Assembly (NCBI GenBank): GCA_050043265.1
Contig: JBHJIR010000025.1
Span: forward strand, 24,494 to 88,493
Reading direction: 5' to 3'
Length of the DNA stretch: 64,000 bases
Source of the DNA: Pelagibius sp050043265
GTDB taxonomy: Bacteria > Pseudomonadota > Alphaproteobacteria > Kiloniellales > Kiloniellaceae
Made by a program: the position numbers and the translations under genes. Positions 55,124 to 62,773 of this stretch are shown piece after piece. How positions within the stretch are numbered: position 1 is the stretch's first letter; every line of letters starts with the position of its first letter. The notes beneath the pieces were generated by a model, which was given only the letters and a program-made list of their open reading frames with translations, did not search any database and was not told the DNA's origin.

Positions 55124-55161
55124 GCAGTCCGGCAGGCCCCCGCAAGGGCTTGCCGGACTGC
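55124..55161 (+). promoter_or_regulatory. oppA-oppB intergenic stem-loop
   Basis: 16-bp arms (55124-55139 and 55146-55161; GCAGTCCGGCA... and ...TGCCGGACTGC) pair fully, counting one G-U, around a 6-base loop CCGCAA. No T run follows. Such hairpins after binding-protein genes stabilise the upstream mRNA and lower expression of the permease genes. Confidence 0.8.
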
Positions 55162-55193
55162 CGCCGCATTTTCATGAAGGGAGCTCCGCAACC

Positions 55194-56117
55194 ATGCTCT
55201 CCTATATCTTGAGGCGTTTGGTCACCGTGGTGCCGACGCTCTTTGTTGTCATCACCGTTGCCTTCTTCATGATGCGGCTGGCGCCAGGCGGTCCCTTCGA
55301 TTCGGACCGCGCCCTGCCGCCGGAAATCGAGAAGAACATCAAGGCCTCCTATGACCTCGACAAGCCGCTGGTCCAGCAATACCTGATCTATCTCGGCCGC
55401 GTTTTGAAAGGCGACTTCGGCCCCTCCCTGAAGATTCGCGATTTCTCCGTCAACGAACTGATCCTCGAAGGCGCGCCGGCCTCCATGCAGCTCGGGCTCT
55501 CCGCCATCGTCCTGGCAGTCGTTTTTGGCGTCAGTCTGGGCACGGTTGCGGCGCTGCGTCAGAATTCTGGTATCGATTTTTCGGTCATGTCGATCTCCAT
55601 GATCGGCATCGCGATTCCCAACTTCGTTATGGCGCCGCTGCTCTCACTCGTCATCGGCGTCTATCTCGATCTGCTGCCGACCTCCGGCTGGGGCGGTGGG
55701 GCCTTTCAGTACAAGATCCTGCCGGTGATCGCCCTGGCGCTGCCGCAGATCGCCTATGTCGCGCGCCTGACCCGGGGCTCGATGGTCGAGGTGCTCAATT
55801 CGAATTTCGTGCGCACCGCCCGCGCCAAGGGCCTGCGCGAACGCCTGGTGGTGGTGCGCCATTCCCTGAAGGCCGGGATGATGCCGGTCGTGTCCTATCT
55901 CGGTCCCGCCACCGCGGCCGTGATGACCGGCTCGGTGGTTATCGAGACTATTTTCGGCGTGCCCGGCATCGGCACCTATTTCGTGAACGCGGCGCTGAAC
56001 CGTGATTACCCTCTGGTGATGGGCGTGATCATCGTCTACGCGGTGCTGATCATGCTGCTCAATCTCGCGGTCGATCTCGCTTACGCGGTGCTCGATCCCA
56101 AGGTGAGGTACAGTTGA
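55194..56117 (+). CDS. oppB: Oligopeptide ABC transporter permease OppB
   Basis: A 307-residue permease with six helices. MLSYILRRLVTVVPTLFVVI is the typical first segment; FFMMRLAPGGPFDSDRALPP and TLFVV follow the OppB pattern. The EAA coupling motif is in RTARAKGLRERLVVVRHSLK near residues 206-225. Forms the membrane channel with OppC. The 3' end overlaps oppC by ATGA. Confidence 0.94.
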   Translation: MLSYILRRLVTVVPTLFVVITVAFFMMRLAPGGPFDSDRALPPEIEKNIKASYDLDKPLVQQYLIYLGRVLKGDFGPSLKIRDFSVNELILEGAPASMQLGLSAIVLAVVFGVSLGTVAALRQNSGIDFSVMSISMIGIAIPNFVMAPLLSLVIGVYLDLLPTSGWGGGAFQYKILPVIALALPQIAYVARLTRGSMVEVLNSNFVRTARAKGLRERLVVVRHSLKAGMMPVVSYLGPATAAVMTGSVVIETIFGVPGIGTYFVNAALNRDYPLVMGVIIVYAVLIMLLNLAVDLAYAVLDPKVRYS

Positions 56118-57016
56118 TGATTCACACGACTGCCGGCAGCGACGGCCTGGCGCAGGTCGAGGAATACGAGGGCCGCAGCCTGTGGCAGGACGCCCGCGCG
56201 CGCCTGTTCCGCAACAAGGCGGCTGTGGTCTCGATGGTCATCCTGGGTGTCATCGCCCTGATGGCGGTCTTTGCGCCTTTGTTGAGCCCGCATCCCTACG
56301 ACGAGATCTACTGGGACAGCATCCAGGCGCCGCCGGACTTCGCCGCCGGATTCTGGTTCGGCACCGACGGCAACGGGCGCGACCTCTTCATCCGCACGCT
56401 TTACGGCGCGCGGGTGTCCCTCGCGGTCGGCCTGCTGGCCACGACGGTCTCGCTGCTCATTGGCGTGACCTACGGCGCGACGGCCGGTTACCTGGGTGGG
56501 CGGATCGATAATCTGATGATGCGCGTCGTCGACGTGATGTATTCGCTGCCTTTCATGTTTTTCGTCATTCTGCTGATGGTGGTTTTTGGCCGGAACATCT
56601 TTCTCATCTTCATTGCGCTTGGTGCCGTCGAATGGCTCACCATGGCACGCATCGTGCGCGGCCAGACCATCGCGGTGAAGCGCAAGGAGTTCATCGAGGC
56701 GGCCTTGGCCGGCGGTGTTTCCAGCGCCAAGATCATCTTTCGCCATGTCATTCCCAACGTGCTGGGGCCCGTCATCGTTTACATGACGCTGACCATTCCC
56801 CAGGTGATCCTGACCGAATCCTTCCTCTCCTTCCTGGGCCTGGGTGTGCAGGAGCCGCTGACCTCCTGGGGCGTGCTGATCTCCGAGGGCGCCAAGGGGA
56901 TGGAGTTCGCGCCGTGGATGCTGGTCTTCCCGGCGACGTTCCTGGCGGCGACTCTCTTCGCTTTCAACTTCATCGGCGACGGGCTGCGCGATGCCCTCGA
57001 TCCGAAGGATCGCTGA
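56114..57016 (+). CDS. oppC: Oligopeptide ABC transporter permease OppC
   Basis: A 300-residue six-helix permease. The N-terminal OppC region SLWQDARARLFRNKAAVVSM, then GTDGNGRDLFIRTLYGARVS and EFIEAALAGGVSSAKIIFRH (EAA motif), and FIGDGLRDALDPKDR at the end are diagnostic. Overlaps oppB by 4 bases and precedes oppD by 2. Confidence 0.94.
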   Translation: MMIHTTAGSDGLAQVEEYEGRSLWQDARARLFRNKAAVVSMVILGVIALMAVFAPLLSPHPYDEIYWDSIQAPPDFAAGFWFGTDGNGRDLFIRTLYGARVSLAVGLLATTVSLLIGVTYGATAGYLGGRIDNLMMRVVDVMYSLPFMFFVILLMVVFGRNIFLIFIALGAVEWLTMARIVRGQTIAVKRKEFIEAALAGGVSSAKIIFRHVIPNVLGPVIVYMTLTIPQVILTESFLSFLGLGVQEPLTSWGVLISEGAKGMEFAPWMLVFPATFLAATLFAFNFIGDGLRDALDPKDR

Positions 57017-57018
57017 CC

Positions 57019-58065
57019 ATGAATGGGCCCGAAAGACCGCTAGGGGACGCGACAATGGCGGCCATTCTCGACGTGAAGCACCTCGACACCCGCTTCGCCA
57101 CGCAGGACGGCGAGGTCCATGCGGTGAACGATGTCTCCTTCCACATCGCACCCGGGGAAAGTGTCGGCGTGGTCGGCGAGTCCGGTTCCGGCAAGACTCA
57201 GATATTCCTCTCGATCATGGGATTGCTGGCCAAGAACGGAAAGGCGACGGGCTCGGTGCGCTGCAGCGACCAGGAGATCCTCGGCCTGCCGGCGCGCGCG
57301 TTGAACCAGTTCCGCGGTGTCCCCCTGTCGATGATCTTCCAGGACCCGATGACCTCGCTGATCCCCTACCTGCGCATCTCCCGGCAGATGACGGAGGTGT
57401 TGATGGAGCACAAAGGCGCTGGCGAGGCCGAGGCGCGGCGCCGCGGCATCGAGATGCTGGACCGTGTCGGCATTCCGTCGGCCAGGGACCGCTTCGACCT
57501 TTACCCGCACGAGTTCTCCGGCGGCATGCGCCAACGGGTGATGATTGCCATGGCGCTGCTCTGCGAGCCCGATTTGCTGCTCGCCGACGAGCCGACCACC
57601 GCCCTGGACGTCACCATTCAGGCGCAGATCCTGGCGCTGATGGCTGCCCTCAAGCGCGATTTCGGCACCGCCATCATCATGATCACCCACGACCTGGGCG
57701 TCGTCGCCGGCCTCTGCGACCGGGTCATGGTGATGTATGCCGAGCGGGTGGTGGAAACCAGCAGCGTGCGCGACATCTTCTACCGTCCGCAGCACCCCTA
57801 CAGCCTGGGCCTGCTGCAGTCGATGCCGCGCATCGACGAGCTCGGCGCCTCGGCGCTGCAGGCGATCCCCGGCCAGCCGCCTAACCTGCAGGCGCTGCCG
57901 CCGGGCTGCGCCTACCAGGAGCGTTGCCCCTACGCCTTCGAGCGTTGCCGCCGCGAGGAGCCGGCCTTGCGCGACCCGGGAAAGGCCCCGGGGGAGGGCA
58001 GAGCCAAGGCCTGCCATCTGGAAAGCCTGGAGCTCGCCGCAGCCAAGGGGGAGGTGCCGGCATGA
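57019..58065 (+). CDS. oppD: Oligopeptide ABC transporter ATPase OppD
   Basis: A 348-residue ATPase from the ATG at 57019; an ATG at 57055 (MAAILDVKHL) is equally plausible. Walker A is GESGSGKTQIFLSIMG, the signature is FSGGMRQRVMIAMAL, Walker B is LLLADEPTTALDV. The C-terminal peptide-transporter extension has PPGCAYQERCPYAFERCRRE with the cysteine cluster that in some homologues binds Fe-S. Overlaps oppF by ATGA. Confidence 0.94.
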   Translation: MNGPERPLGDATMAAILDVKHLDTRFATQDGEVHAVNDVSFHIAPGESVGVVGESGSGKTQIFLSIMGLLAKNGKATGSVRCSDQEILGLPARALNQFRGVPLSMIFQDPMTSLIPYLRISRQMTEVLMEHKGAGEAEARRRGIEMLDRVGIPSARDRFDLYPHEFSGGMRQRVMIAMALLCEPDLLLADEPTTALDVTIQAQILALMAALKRDFGTAIIMITHDLGVVAGLCDRVMVMYAERVVETSSVRDIFYRPQHPYSLGLLQSMPRIDELGASALQAIPGQPPNLQALPPGCAYQERCPYAFERCRREEPALRDPGKAPGEGRAKACHLESLELAAAKGEVPA

Positions 58066-59051
58066 GCGAGACCCTGCTTTCCGTCGAGGACCTCAAGGTC
58101 CACTTCAACATGCGGGTCGGCGGCCTGCTGGTCGGCCGCTATGCCCCGTTGAAGGCCGTCGATGGCGTCAGTTTCGAGCTGCAGGCCGGCGAAACCCTGG
58201 GCATCGTCGGTGAGTCCTGTTGCGGCAAATCCACCTTGGGACGCGCCATCCTGCGCCTGATCGAGCCGACGGCGGGCCGTACCGTGTGGTTGGGCCAGGA
58301 TCTTGCCGCGCTGGAGCCCAGGGCGATACGGGCCAAACGCCAGGACATGCAGATCATCTTCCAGGATCCGCTGGCCAGCCTCAATCCGCGCATGACTGTG
58401 GGCGAGAGCATTGCCGAGCCCCTGCGCACGTTCCACCCAGGCATCGGCCGCACTGCCATGAAGGCCAAGGTGAAGGAGATGATGCAGCGCGTCGGCCTCC
58501 TGCCGCAGATGATCAACCGCTACCCGCTTGAATTCTCCGGCGGCCAGTGCCAGCGCATCGGCATCGCCCGCGCCATGGTGCTGGACCCCAAGCTGATCGT
58601 CTGCGACGAGCCTGTCTCCGCCCTCGACGTCTCGATCCAGGCGCAGATCGTGAACCTGCTGATGCAGCTTCAGCAGGAATTCGGCCTCTCGCTGCTGTTC
58701 ATCAGCCACGATCTTTCCGTGGTGCGCCACATCAGCCACCGCATCATGGTGCTCTATCTCGGCCGGGTTATGGAGATCGCCGACCGCGAGGCGATCTATT
58801 CCCATGCGCGCCACCCCTACACCCAGGCGCTGATCTCCGCCGTGCCGATTCCCGATCCGGACAAGGAGCGCGCCAAGCAGCGCCTGGTGCTGCAGGGCGA
58901 TCTGCCCTCACCGCTGGCACCGCCGTCCGGCTGCGTCTTCCGCACCCGTTGTCCCAAGGCCACCGGGCTCTGCGCCCAGGAGGTGCCGGTCCTCGAAGAA
59001 GACGGCACCGGCGACCTCCACCGCGTCGCCTGCCACCACTGGCGGGAGTGA
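58062..59051 (+). CDS. oppF: Oligopeptide ABC transporter ATPase OppF
   Basis: A 329-residue ATPase partner of OppD. Walker A reads GESCCGKSTLGRAI where nearly all relatives have GESGCGKST (Gly to Cys, codon TGT); the essential second Gly, Lys and Ser remain, so activity is expected. The signature is EFSGGQCQRIGIARAMV, Walker B LIVCDEPVSALDV, and the C-terminal extension is SGCVFRTRCPKATGLCAQEV. Last gene of the operon; no terminator hairpin is evident. Confidence 0.94.
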   Translation: MSETLLSVEDLKVHFNMRVGGLLVGRYAPLKAVDGVSFELQAGETLGIVGESCCGKSTLGRAILRLIEPTAGRTVWLGQDLAALEPRAIRAKRQDMQIIFQDPLASLNPRMTVGESIAEPLRTFHPGIGRTAMKAKVKEMMQRVGLLPQMINRYPLEFSGGQCQRIGIARAMVLDPKLIVCDEPVSALDVSIQAQIVNLLMQLQQEFGLSLLFISHDLSVVRHISHRIMVLYLGRVMEIADREAIYSHARHPYTQALISAVPIPDPDKERAKQRLVLQGDLPSPLAPPSGCVFRTRCPKATGLCAQEVPVLEEDGTGDLHRVACHHWRE

Positions 59052-59128
59052 ACATCTAGGCGGGCCGGGCCCTTGAGAGGCCATCATAGAATGGATTTGG
59101 ACTGTACCTGGGGAGGGTGGGGGAACGG

Positions 59129-59737
59129 TTAGTTCTGTGAGCTAAGCTGATTATCAGATAGTTGATCTCCTAGCTCGTACCATTCGCGAAGCCTATTTTC
59201 ATACCGCTCGAGTTCTAGTCTTGCTGCGACCTCGGATTTTCTTTGCTCTACTGATTTTTGCCAATGTTCAAAGTAGAATCTTGTTGTCGAACCCCAATTC
59301 GTTCCGATCAAGATACTGAATGAAAATGCGACCACGCACAGTCCCACTGTTTTCCGAGCTATTGGCCCATTTTTCATCATGAATGCAGCCCCGCCGCCCA
59401 CAAAAGAAAGAACTGCAGGCATTACTGCGCCCATTACGGACTCTCGGCTGAGCCCAGAGAGCATTCCGACGACCAAGCCAAGAATAGCAAATCCGAACAG
59501 CGCGCAAAAAAGCGGATGAAAGGATTTCCTCCAGCCCACACCTAACAGAGCCAAAGCAGCAGCTACGAGAACTGCAGCTATCGGAAACGGCCAGATCAAG
59601 TTCCAAGTTTCTACGTGGGTCAGATAAGGAGGCAATGCGCAATCCAGGTTTCTTGGGAGTAGGTCAGCCGTAAATGCATTCTTATTATGGCAGCTACGAC
59701 TGAAAGTAGGGAGGAATCGCCAGTTCTTCGATATCAT
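59129..59737 (-). CDS. Hypothetical membrane protein in a lower-G+C insert
   Basis: A 202-residue protein with four predicted helices (WPFPIAAVLVAAALALLGVG; FHPLFCALFGFAILGLVVG; VMGAVMPAVLSFVGGGAAFM; TVGLCVVAFSFSILIGTNWG) and a charged C-terminal coiled coil (VEQRKSEVAARLELERYENR). The first 40 residues look non-conserved and the start may be later. Base composition is clearly more A+T-rich than all neighbours, suggesting transfer. No family recognised. Overlaps the next gene by 44 bases. Confidence 0.6.
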   Translation of the reverse strand: MISKNWRFLPTFSRSCHNKNAFTADLLPRNLDCALPPYLTHVETWNLIWPFPIAAVLVAAALALLGVGWRKSFHPLFCALFGFAILGLVVGMLSGLSRESVMGAVMPAVLSFVGGGAAFMMKNGPIARKTVGLCVVAFSFSILIGTNWGSTTRFYFEHWQKSVEQRKSEVAARLELERYENRLREWYELGDQLSDNQLSSQN

Positions 59738-60020
59738 CCCCAGCTGGCATCACTGGCACCGAAGGCATCACAGGGACTACAGGAAAATGGAACTGATCGA
59801 GATCTTCCTTAGGCAAGAAAAGATCGCACCAAACAGGCAAGGTCGCCTTAAGAGCGATCCCTTCGCAGCAGTGCAATGCCTGTTTTGACGTATCATCCAC
59901 CGTTGCGCTACGCCATTGATCGCATGGCTTGACTTCATTCTGTGCATCGGCTGAACCGGAAGTGCAAAGAACAAATACGAAGCAGAATACGACAGCTAAC
60001 CTCTGCGATTCTCGAAGCAT
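59694..60020 (-). CDS. Small secreted hypothetical protein in a lower-G+C insert
   Basis: A 108-residue protein from the ATG at 60020 with a signal peptide (LAVVFCFVFVLCTSGSADA). The mature part has CDQWRSATVDDTSKQALHCC, then DLFLPKEDLDQF and a short VPVMPSVPVMPAG repeat. Three or four cysteines suggest disulphides. A+T-rich like its neighbour downstream. Not recognised; an upstream ATG at 60080 adds 20 basic residues. Confidence 0.55.
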   Translation of the reverse strand: MLRESQRLAVVFCFVFVLCTSGSADAQNEVKPCDQWRSATVDDTSKQALHCCEGIALKATLPVWCDLFLPKEDLDQFHFPVVPVMPSVPVMPAGDDIEELAIPPYFQS

Positions 60021-60260
60021 GTCTAGTCTCCGATAAAATCGACCACACCGTATTCGACCGCAGGCGATGAGATTTTTCAATCAATAATTGTGGCTATACT
60101 ACTTTTGAATAGGATTGATTGTGTTGGGTGTCACCTTTCTATGCATTTTATCCATGATGCGTTCCCGGGTTTGGATATGTGCAGCGTTTTCTAGCCGCTT
60201 GACCAAATCAAAATGCCATTCGGATACTCCCGCTAACGAAAAAACGGGAGGAAGGCTGCC
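60021..60260. other. Lower-G+C intergenic region with a possible gene remnant
   Basis: About 240 bases. On the minus strand, 60099-60240 reads WHFDLVKRLENAAHIQTRER then IMDKMHRKVTPNTINPIQK before a stop. It looks like the C-terminal end of a protein, but the frame runs into the acyl-CoA dehydrogenase gene, so any remnant is truncated. GGGAGGAAGG (60249-60258) is the ribosome-binding site of the next gene. Confidence 0.35.
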
Positions 60261-61469
60261 ATGACACGGCTGACACGGGATCAGGAAGCGATCCGGCAGA
60301 AGGCGCGGGAACTGGCCGCGGCGGTCATCGCACCGCGCGCCGCCGAGGTCGACCGCGAGGAGGCCTATCCCTGGGACAACTGCCGCGCCCTGCGCGAGGC
60401 CGGCTTCTTCGGCATGACGATCCCCCAGGCGTATGGCGGCCCCGGCCTCGGCTTCCTGGAAGTCTGTCTGGTCATCGAGGAGATGGCACGGGTCTGCGGT
60501 GTCACCGGGCGCATCGCGGTGGAGGCCAACATGGGCGCGGTCAGCGCCATCATGGCCTACGGCAGCGAAGCGCAGAAGCAGATCGCGGCACGGCAGGTGC
60601 TGTCCGGCGACAAGCCGGCGATCTGCATCACCGAGCCGGGTGCCGGCAGCGCTGCCAGTGAAATGACCACGCGGGCCGACAGGAAGGGTGACCGCTATGT
60701 GATCAACGGCGGCAAGCACTGGATCACCGGCGGCGGCGTGTCGCAGCTCCACCTGATCTTCGCCCGGGTGTTCGATGACGGCGTGGAACAGGGCATCGGC
60801 GGCTTCATCGCCCTGCGCGATCCCGCCGAAGGCACGCCCAAGGGCTTGAAGATCGGCAAGCGCGAGCCGACCATGGGCCTGCGCGGCATTCCCGAGACCG
60901 AGATCCTCTTCGAGGACCTGGAAATTCCCGCGGACATGCTGCTGCTGCCGCCCCAGGGCCTGGCGCGCGGCTTCGGCGCGCTGATGTCCGCCTACAACGC
61001 CCAGCGCGTCGGCGCGGCGACGGTCGCCCTCGGTATCGCCCAGGGCGCCTACGAGCAGGCGCTGATCTACAGCGGCCGGCGAGAGCAGTTCGGCCGGCCG
61101 ATCTGCGAGTTCCAGGGGCTGCAGTGGATGCTGGCCGACATGGCGACCCAGCTTGCCGCGGCGCGCGCCCTCATCCACAAGGCGGCGGACTGCGGCAACG
61201 GTTTCCCCGACGTGCTGGAAGCGGCGCAGGCGAAAGTCTTTGCGTCGGAGATGGCGATCAAGGTCACCAACGACGCCCTGCAGGTCTTCGGCGCCGCCGG
61301 CTACTCGCGCAACAACCCCTTGGAGCGCATGGTGCGCGACGCGCGCATGTTCACCATCGGCGGCGGCACCGCGCAGATCCTGCGCACGGTGATCGCCTCG
61401 CGCATCCTGGAGCGCAAACTGCCGCAGAGCCGCGACGGTTACATGAATCTGGCGCTCGCTCGGGATTAG
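60261..61469 (+). CDS. Acyl-CoA dehydrogenase-fold enzyme, 3-sulfinopropanoyl-CoA desulfinase (Acd)-like
   Basis: A 402-residue FAD protein. ITEPGAGSAASEMTTRAD and GGKHWITGGGVSQLHLIFAR mark the acyl-CoA dehydrogenase fold. The usual catalytic Glu region (YEGTAQ) reads TIGGGTAQILR (residues 365-373), so the base is lost. Arg84 in CGVTGRIAVEANMG lies exactly where Acd desulfinases of Advenella carry their essential Arg84. The likely reaction is 3-sulfinopropionyl-CoA to propionyl-CoA plus sulfite, feeding the methylmalonyl-CoA route. Plain dehydrogenase activity is unlikely. No sulfur genes flank it. Confidence 0.82.
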   Translation: MTRLTRDQEAIRQKARELAAAVIAPRAAEVDREEAYPWDNCRALREAGFFGMTIPQAYGGPGLGFLEVCLVIEEMARVCGVTGRIAVEANMGAVSAIMAYGSEAQKQIAARQVLSGDKPAICITEPGAGSAASEMTTRADRKGDRYVINGGKHWITGGGVSQLHLIFARVFDDGVEQGIGGFIALRDPAEGTPKGLKIGKREPTMGLRGIPETEILFEDLEIPADMLLLPPQGLARGFGALMSAYNAQRVGAATVALGIAQGAYEQALIYSGRREQFGRPICEFQGLQWMLADMATQLAAARALIHKAADCGNGFPDVLEAAQAKVFASEMAIKVTNDALQVFGAAGYSRNNPLERMVRDARMFTIGGGTAQILRTVIASRILERKLPQSRDGYMNLALARD

Positions 61470-61527
61470 AAACTGGGGGAATCGCAGGAATTCCAGATAG
61501 CGGCTCTCCTGTTTCGCTACAGGCGGT

Positions 61528-62754
61528 TCAGCGGTGCAACCGTGTGCGGATGACGTCGAAAAGCGGCGTGTTCTGCCGCGGCACCTCCGGCTTCTCGCCC
61601 CGCTCGACCGCCTGCCAGTAGGCCCACGGCAGGGCGCCTGTGCCGGCCTCGTAATCGTAGCCGTCCCATTCGTCTTCGCGGAAGGCGTAAAACGCCCAGT
61701 GAATGCCGCGCGCGTCGAAGAGATCGATAACGTCTTTCAGATAAGACTGACAGCCGGCGTTCCTGCGCATGCAGCCGAACTCGCCGGCGATCAGGTGTGT
61801 CGGGGGAATCCCCTGCGCTTCCGCCCAGTCGAACAGCGGTGCAAGATAGCGGATCGACTGGGCCTTGTTCCAGATGACCGGCGTATCCCCGAAGGGCACT
61901 TCGCCCGGGTAGCGAAGGCCATTCTTTTCACGGAAGTTGCTGCCCGAGGTGAAAGCGTAGGGCTCGTACATATGGAACGCGTAGAGCACCTTGTCGTCGG
62001 CCAACGGAGCGGGCCAATAGGTGAAGGCGCCGGGCTGGGCATACCAGCCGGCATCGACCATGATGGGAGTCTCGCGGTCGACTTCGCGGATCGCGGCGAT
62101 GACCTCCTGATAGAAGACATAGAGATCTGCGGTCCCGCCGCGATGGGCTTCGTACCAGGGCTGGAAGCGCGCGACGTCCCCGGGGCGCGTATGTTCCGCA
62201 ATGCCGGTGCCGCGCTCGGGCGCGGGCTCGTTCACGATGTTGTAGGCGGCGATCGCGGGATGGCCAGCCAAGACCTGCGCCAGGTCGCGCCAATAGGCCT
62301 TGGCTTGGCCCCAAAAGGCGCGGTCGCGCCATAGTCTGTCGTCGACCTGTCCGCCGTTGTTTTGCCGCCAGCGCAGGCCCGGCAGGCTGAGCGGCGCTAT
62401 GACGACCTTCAGTCGATGGGCCGCGGCCCAGTCCAGCGTCTGGACCAGTCGCTCCAGGTCTGCGGCGACCAGCCCGTCGTAGCGGTCGGCATCGCCGAGC
62501 AGGAAATCGCGTTCTTCGCTCTGCCATTTGTCGAAGGCGAGGCGGACCCAGGAGACGCCGAGTTCGTTTGCGGCCTGGAACCAGGCTTCGGTCTGGACCC
62601 GATTGAAGGCGTTGGTGCCGCTGCGCGGCTTGTCCCAGAAAGTGATGTCGCCGGCGCGCGACGGCCCGGCCCCGATCACGCCGCAGAGCAGCATGGCGCA
62701 AAGGCCCAGCAGCCCCAAATGCGTCAGACGAGAGCGGTGCGGAAGTCCGAGCAT
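61528..62754 (-). CDS. Secreted glycoside hydrolase family 5 (cellulase-like) protein
   Basis: A 408-residue protein from the ATG at 62754. A signal peptide (LTHLGLLGLCAMLLCGVIGA) precedes a TIM barrel. The acid/base is Glu in YNIVNEPAPERG (near 175), and the nucleophile is Glu in LIAGEFGCMR (near 325). HMYEPYAFTSGSNF is the aromatic substrate region. GH5 enzymes cut beta-glucans or mannans; a periplasmic role in exopolysaccharide turnover is common. The frame remains open to 63018 inside secA, where it is not coding. Confidence 0.87.
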   Translation of the reverse strand: MLGLPHRSRLTHLGLLGLCAMLLCGVIGAGPSRAGDITFWDKPRSGTNAFNRVQTEAWFQAANELGVSWVRLAFDKWQSEERDFLLGDADRYDGLVAADLERLVQTLDWAAAHRLKVVIAPLSLPGLRWRQNNGGQVDDRLWRDRAFWGQAKAYWRDLAQVLAGHPAIAAYNIVNEPAPERGTGIAEHTRPGDVARFQPWYEAHRGGTADLYVFYQEVIAAIREVDRETPIMVDAGWYAQPGAFTYWPAPLADDKVLYAFHMYEPYAFTSGSNFREKNGLRYPGEVPFGDTPVIWNKAQSIRYLAPLFDWAEAQGIPPTHLIAGEFGCMRRNAGCQSYLKDVIDLFDARGIHWAFYAFREDEWDGYDYEAGTGALPWAYWQAVERGEKPEVPRQNTPLFDVIRTRLHR

Positions 62755-62773
62755 GACTGTGGCGGCAGACGCC

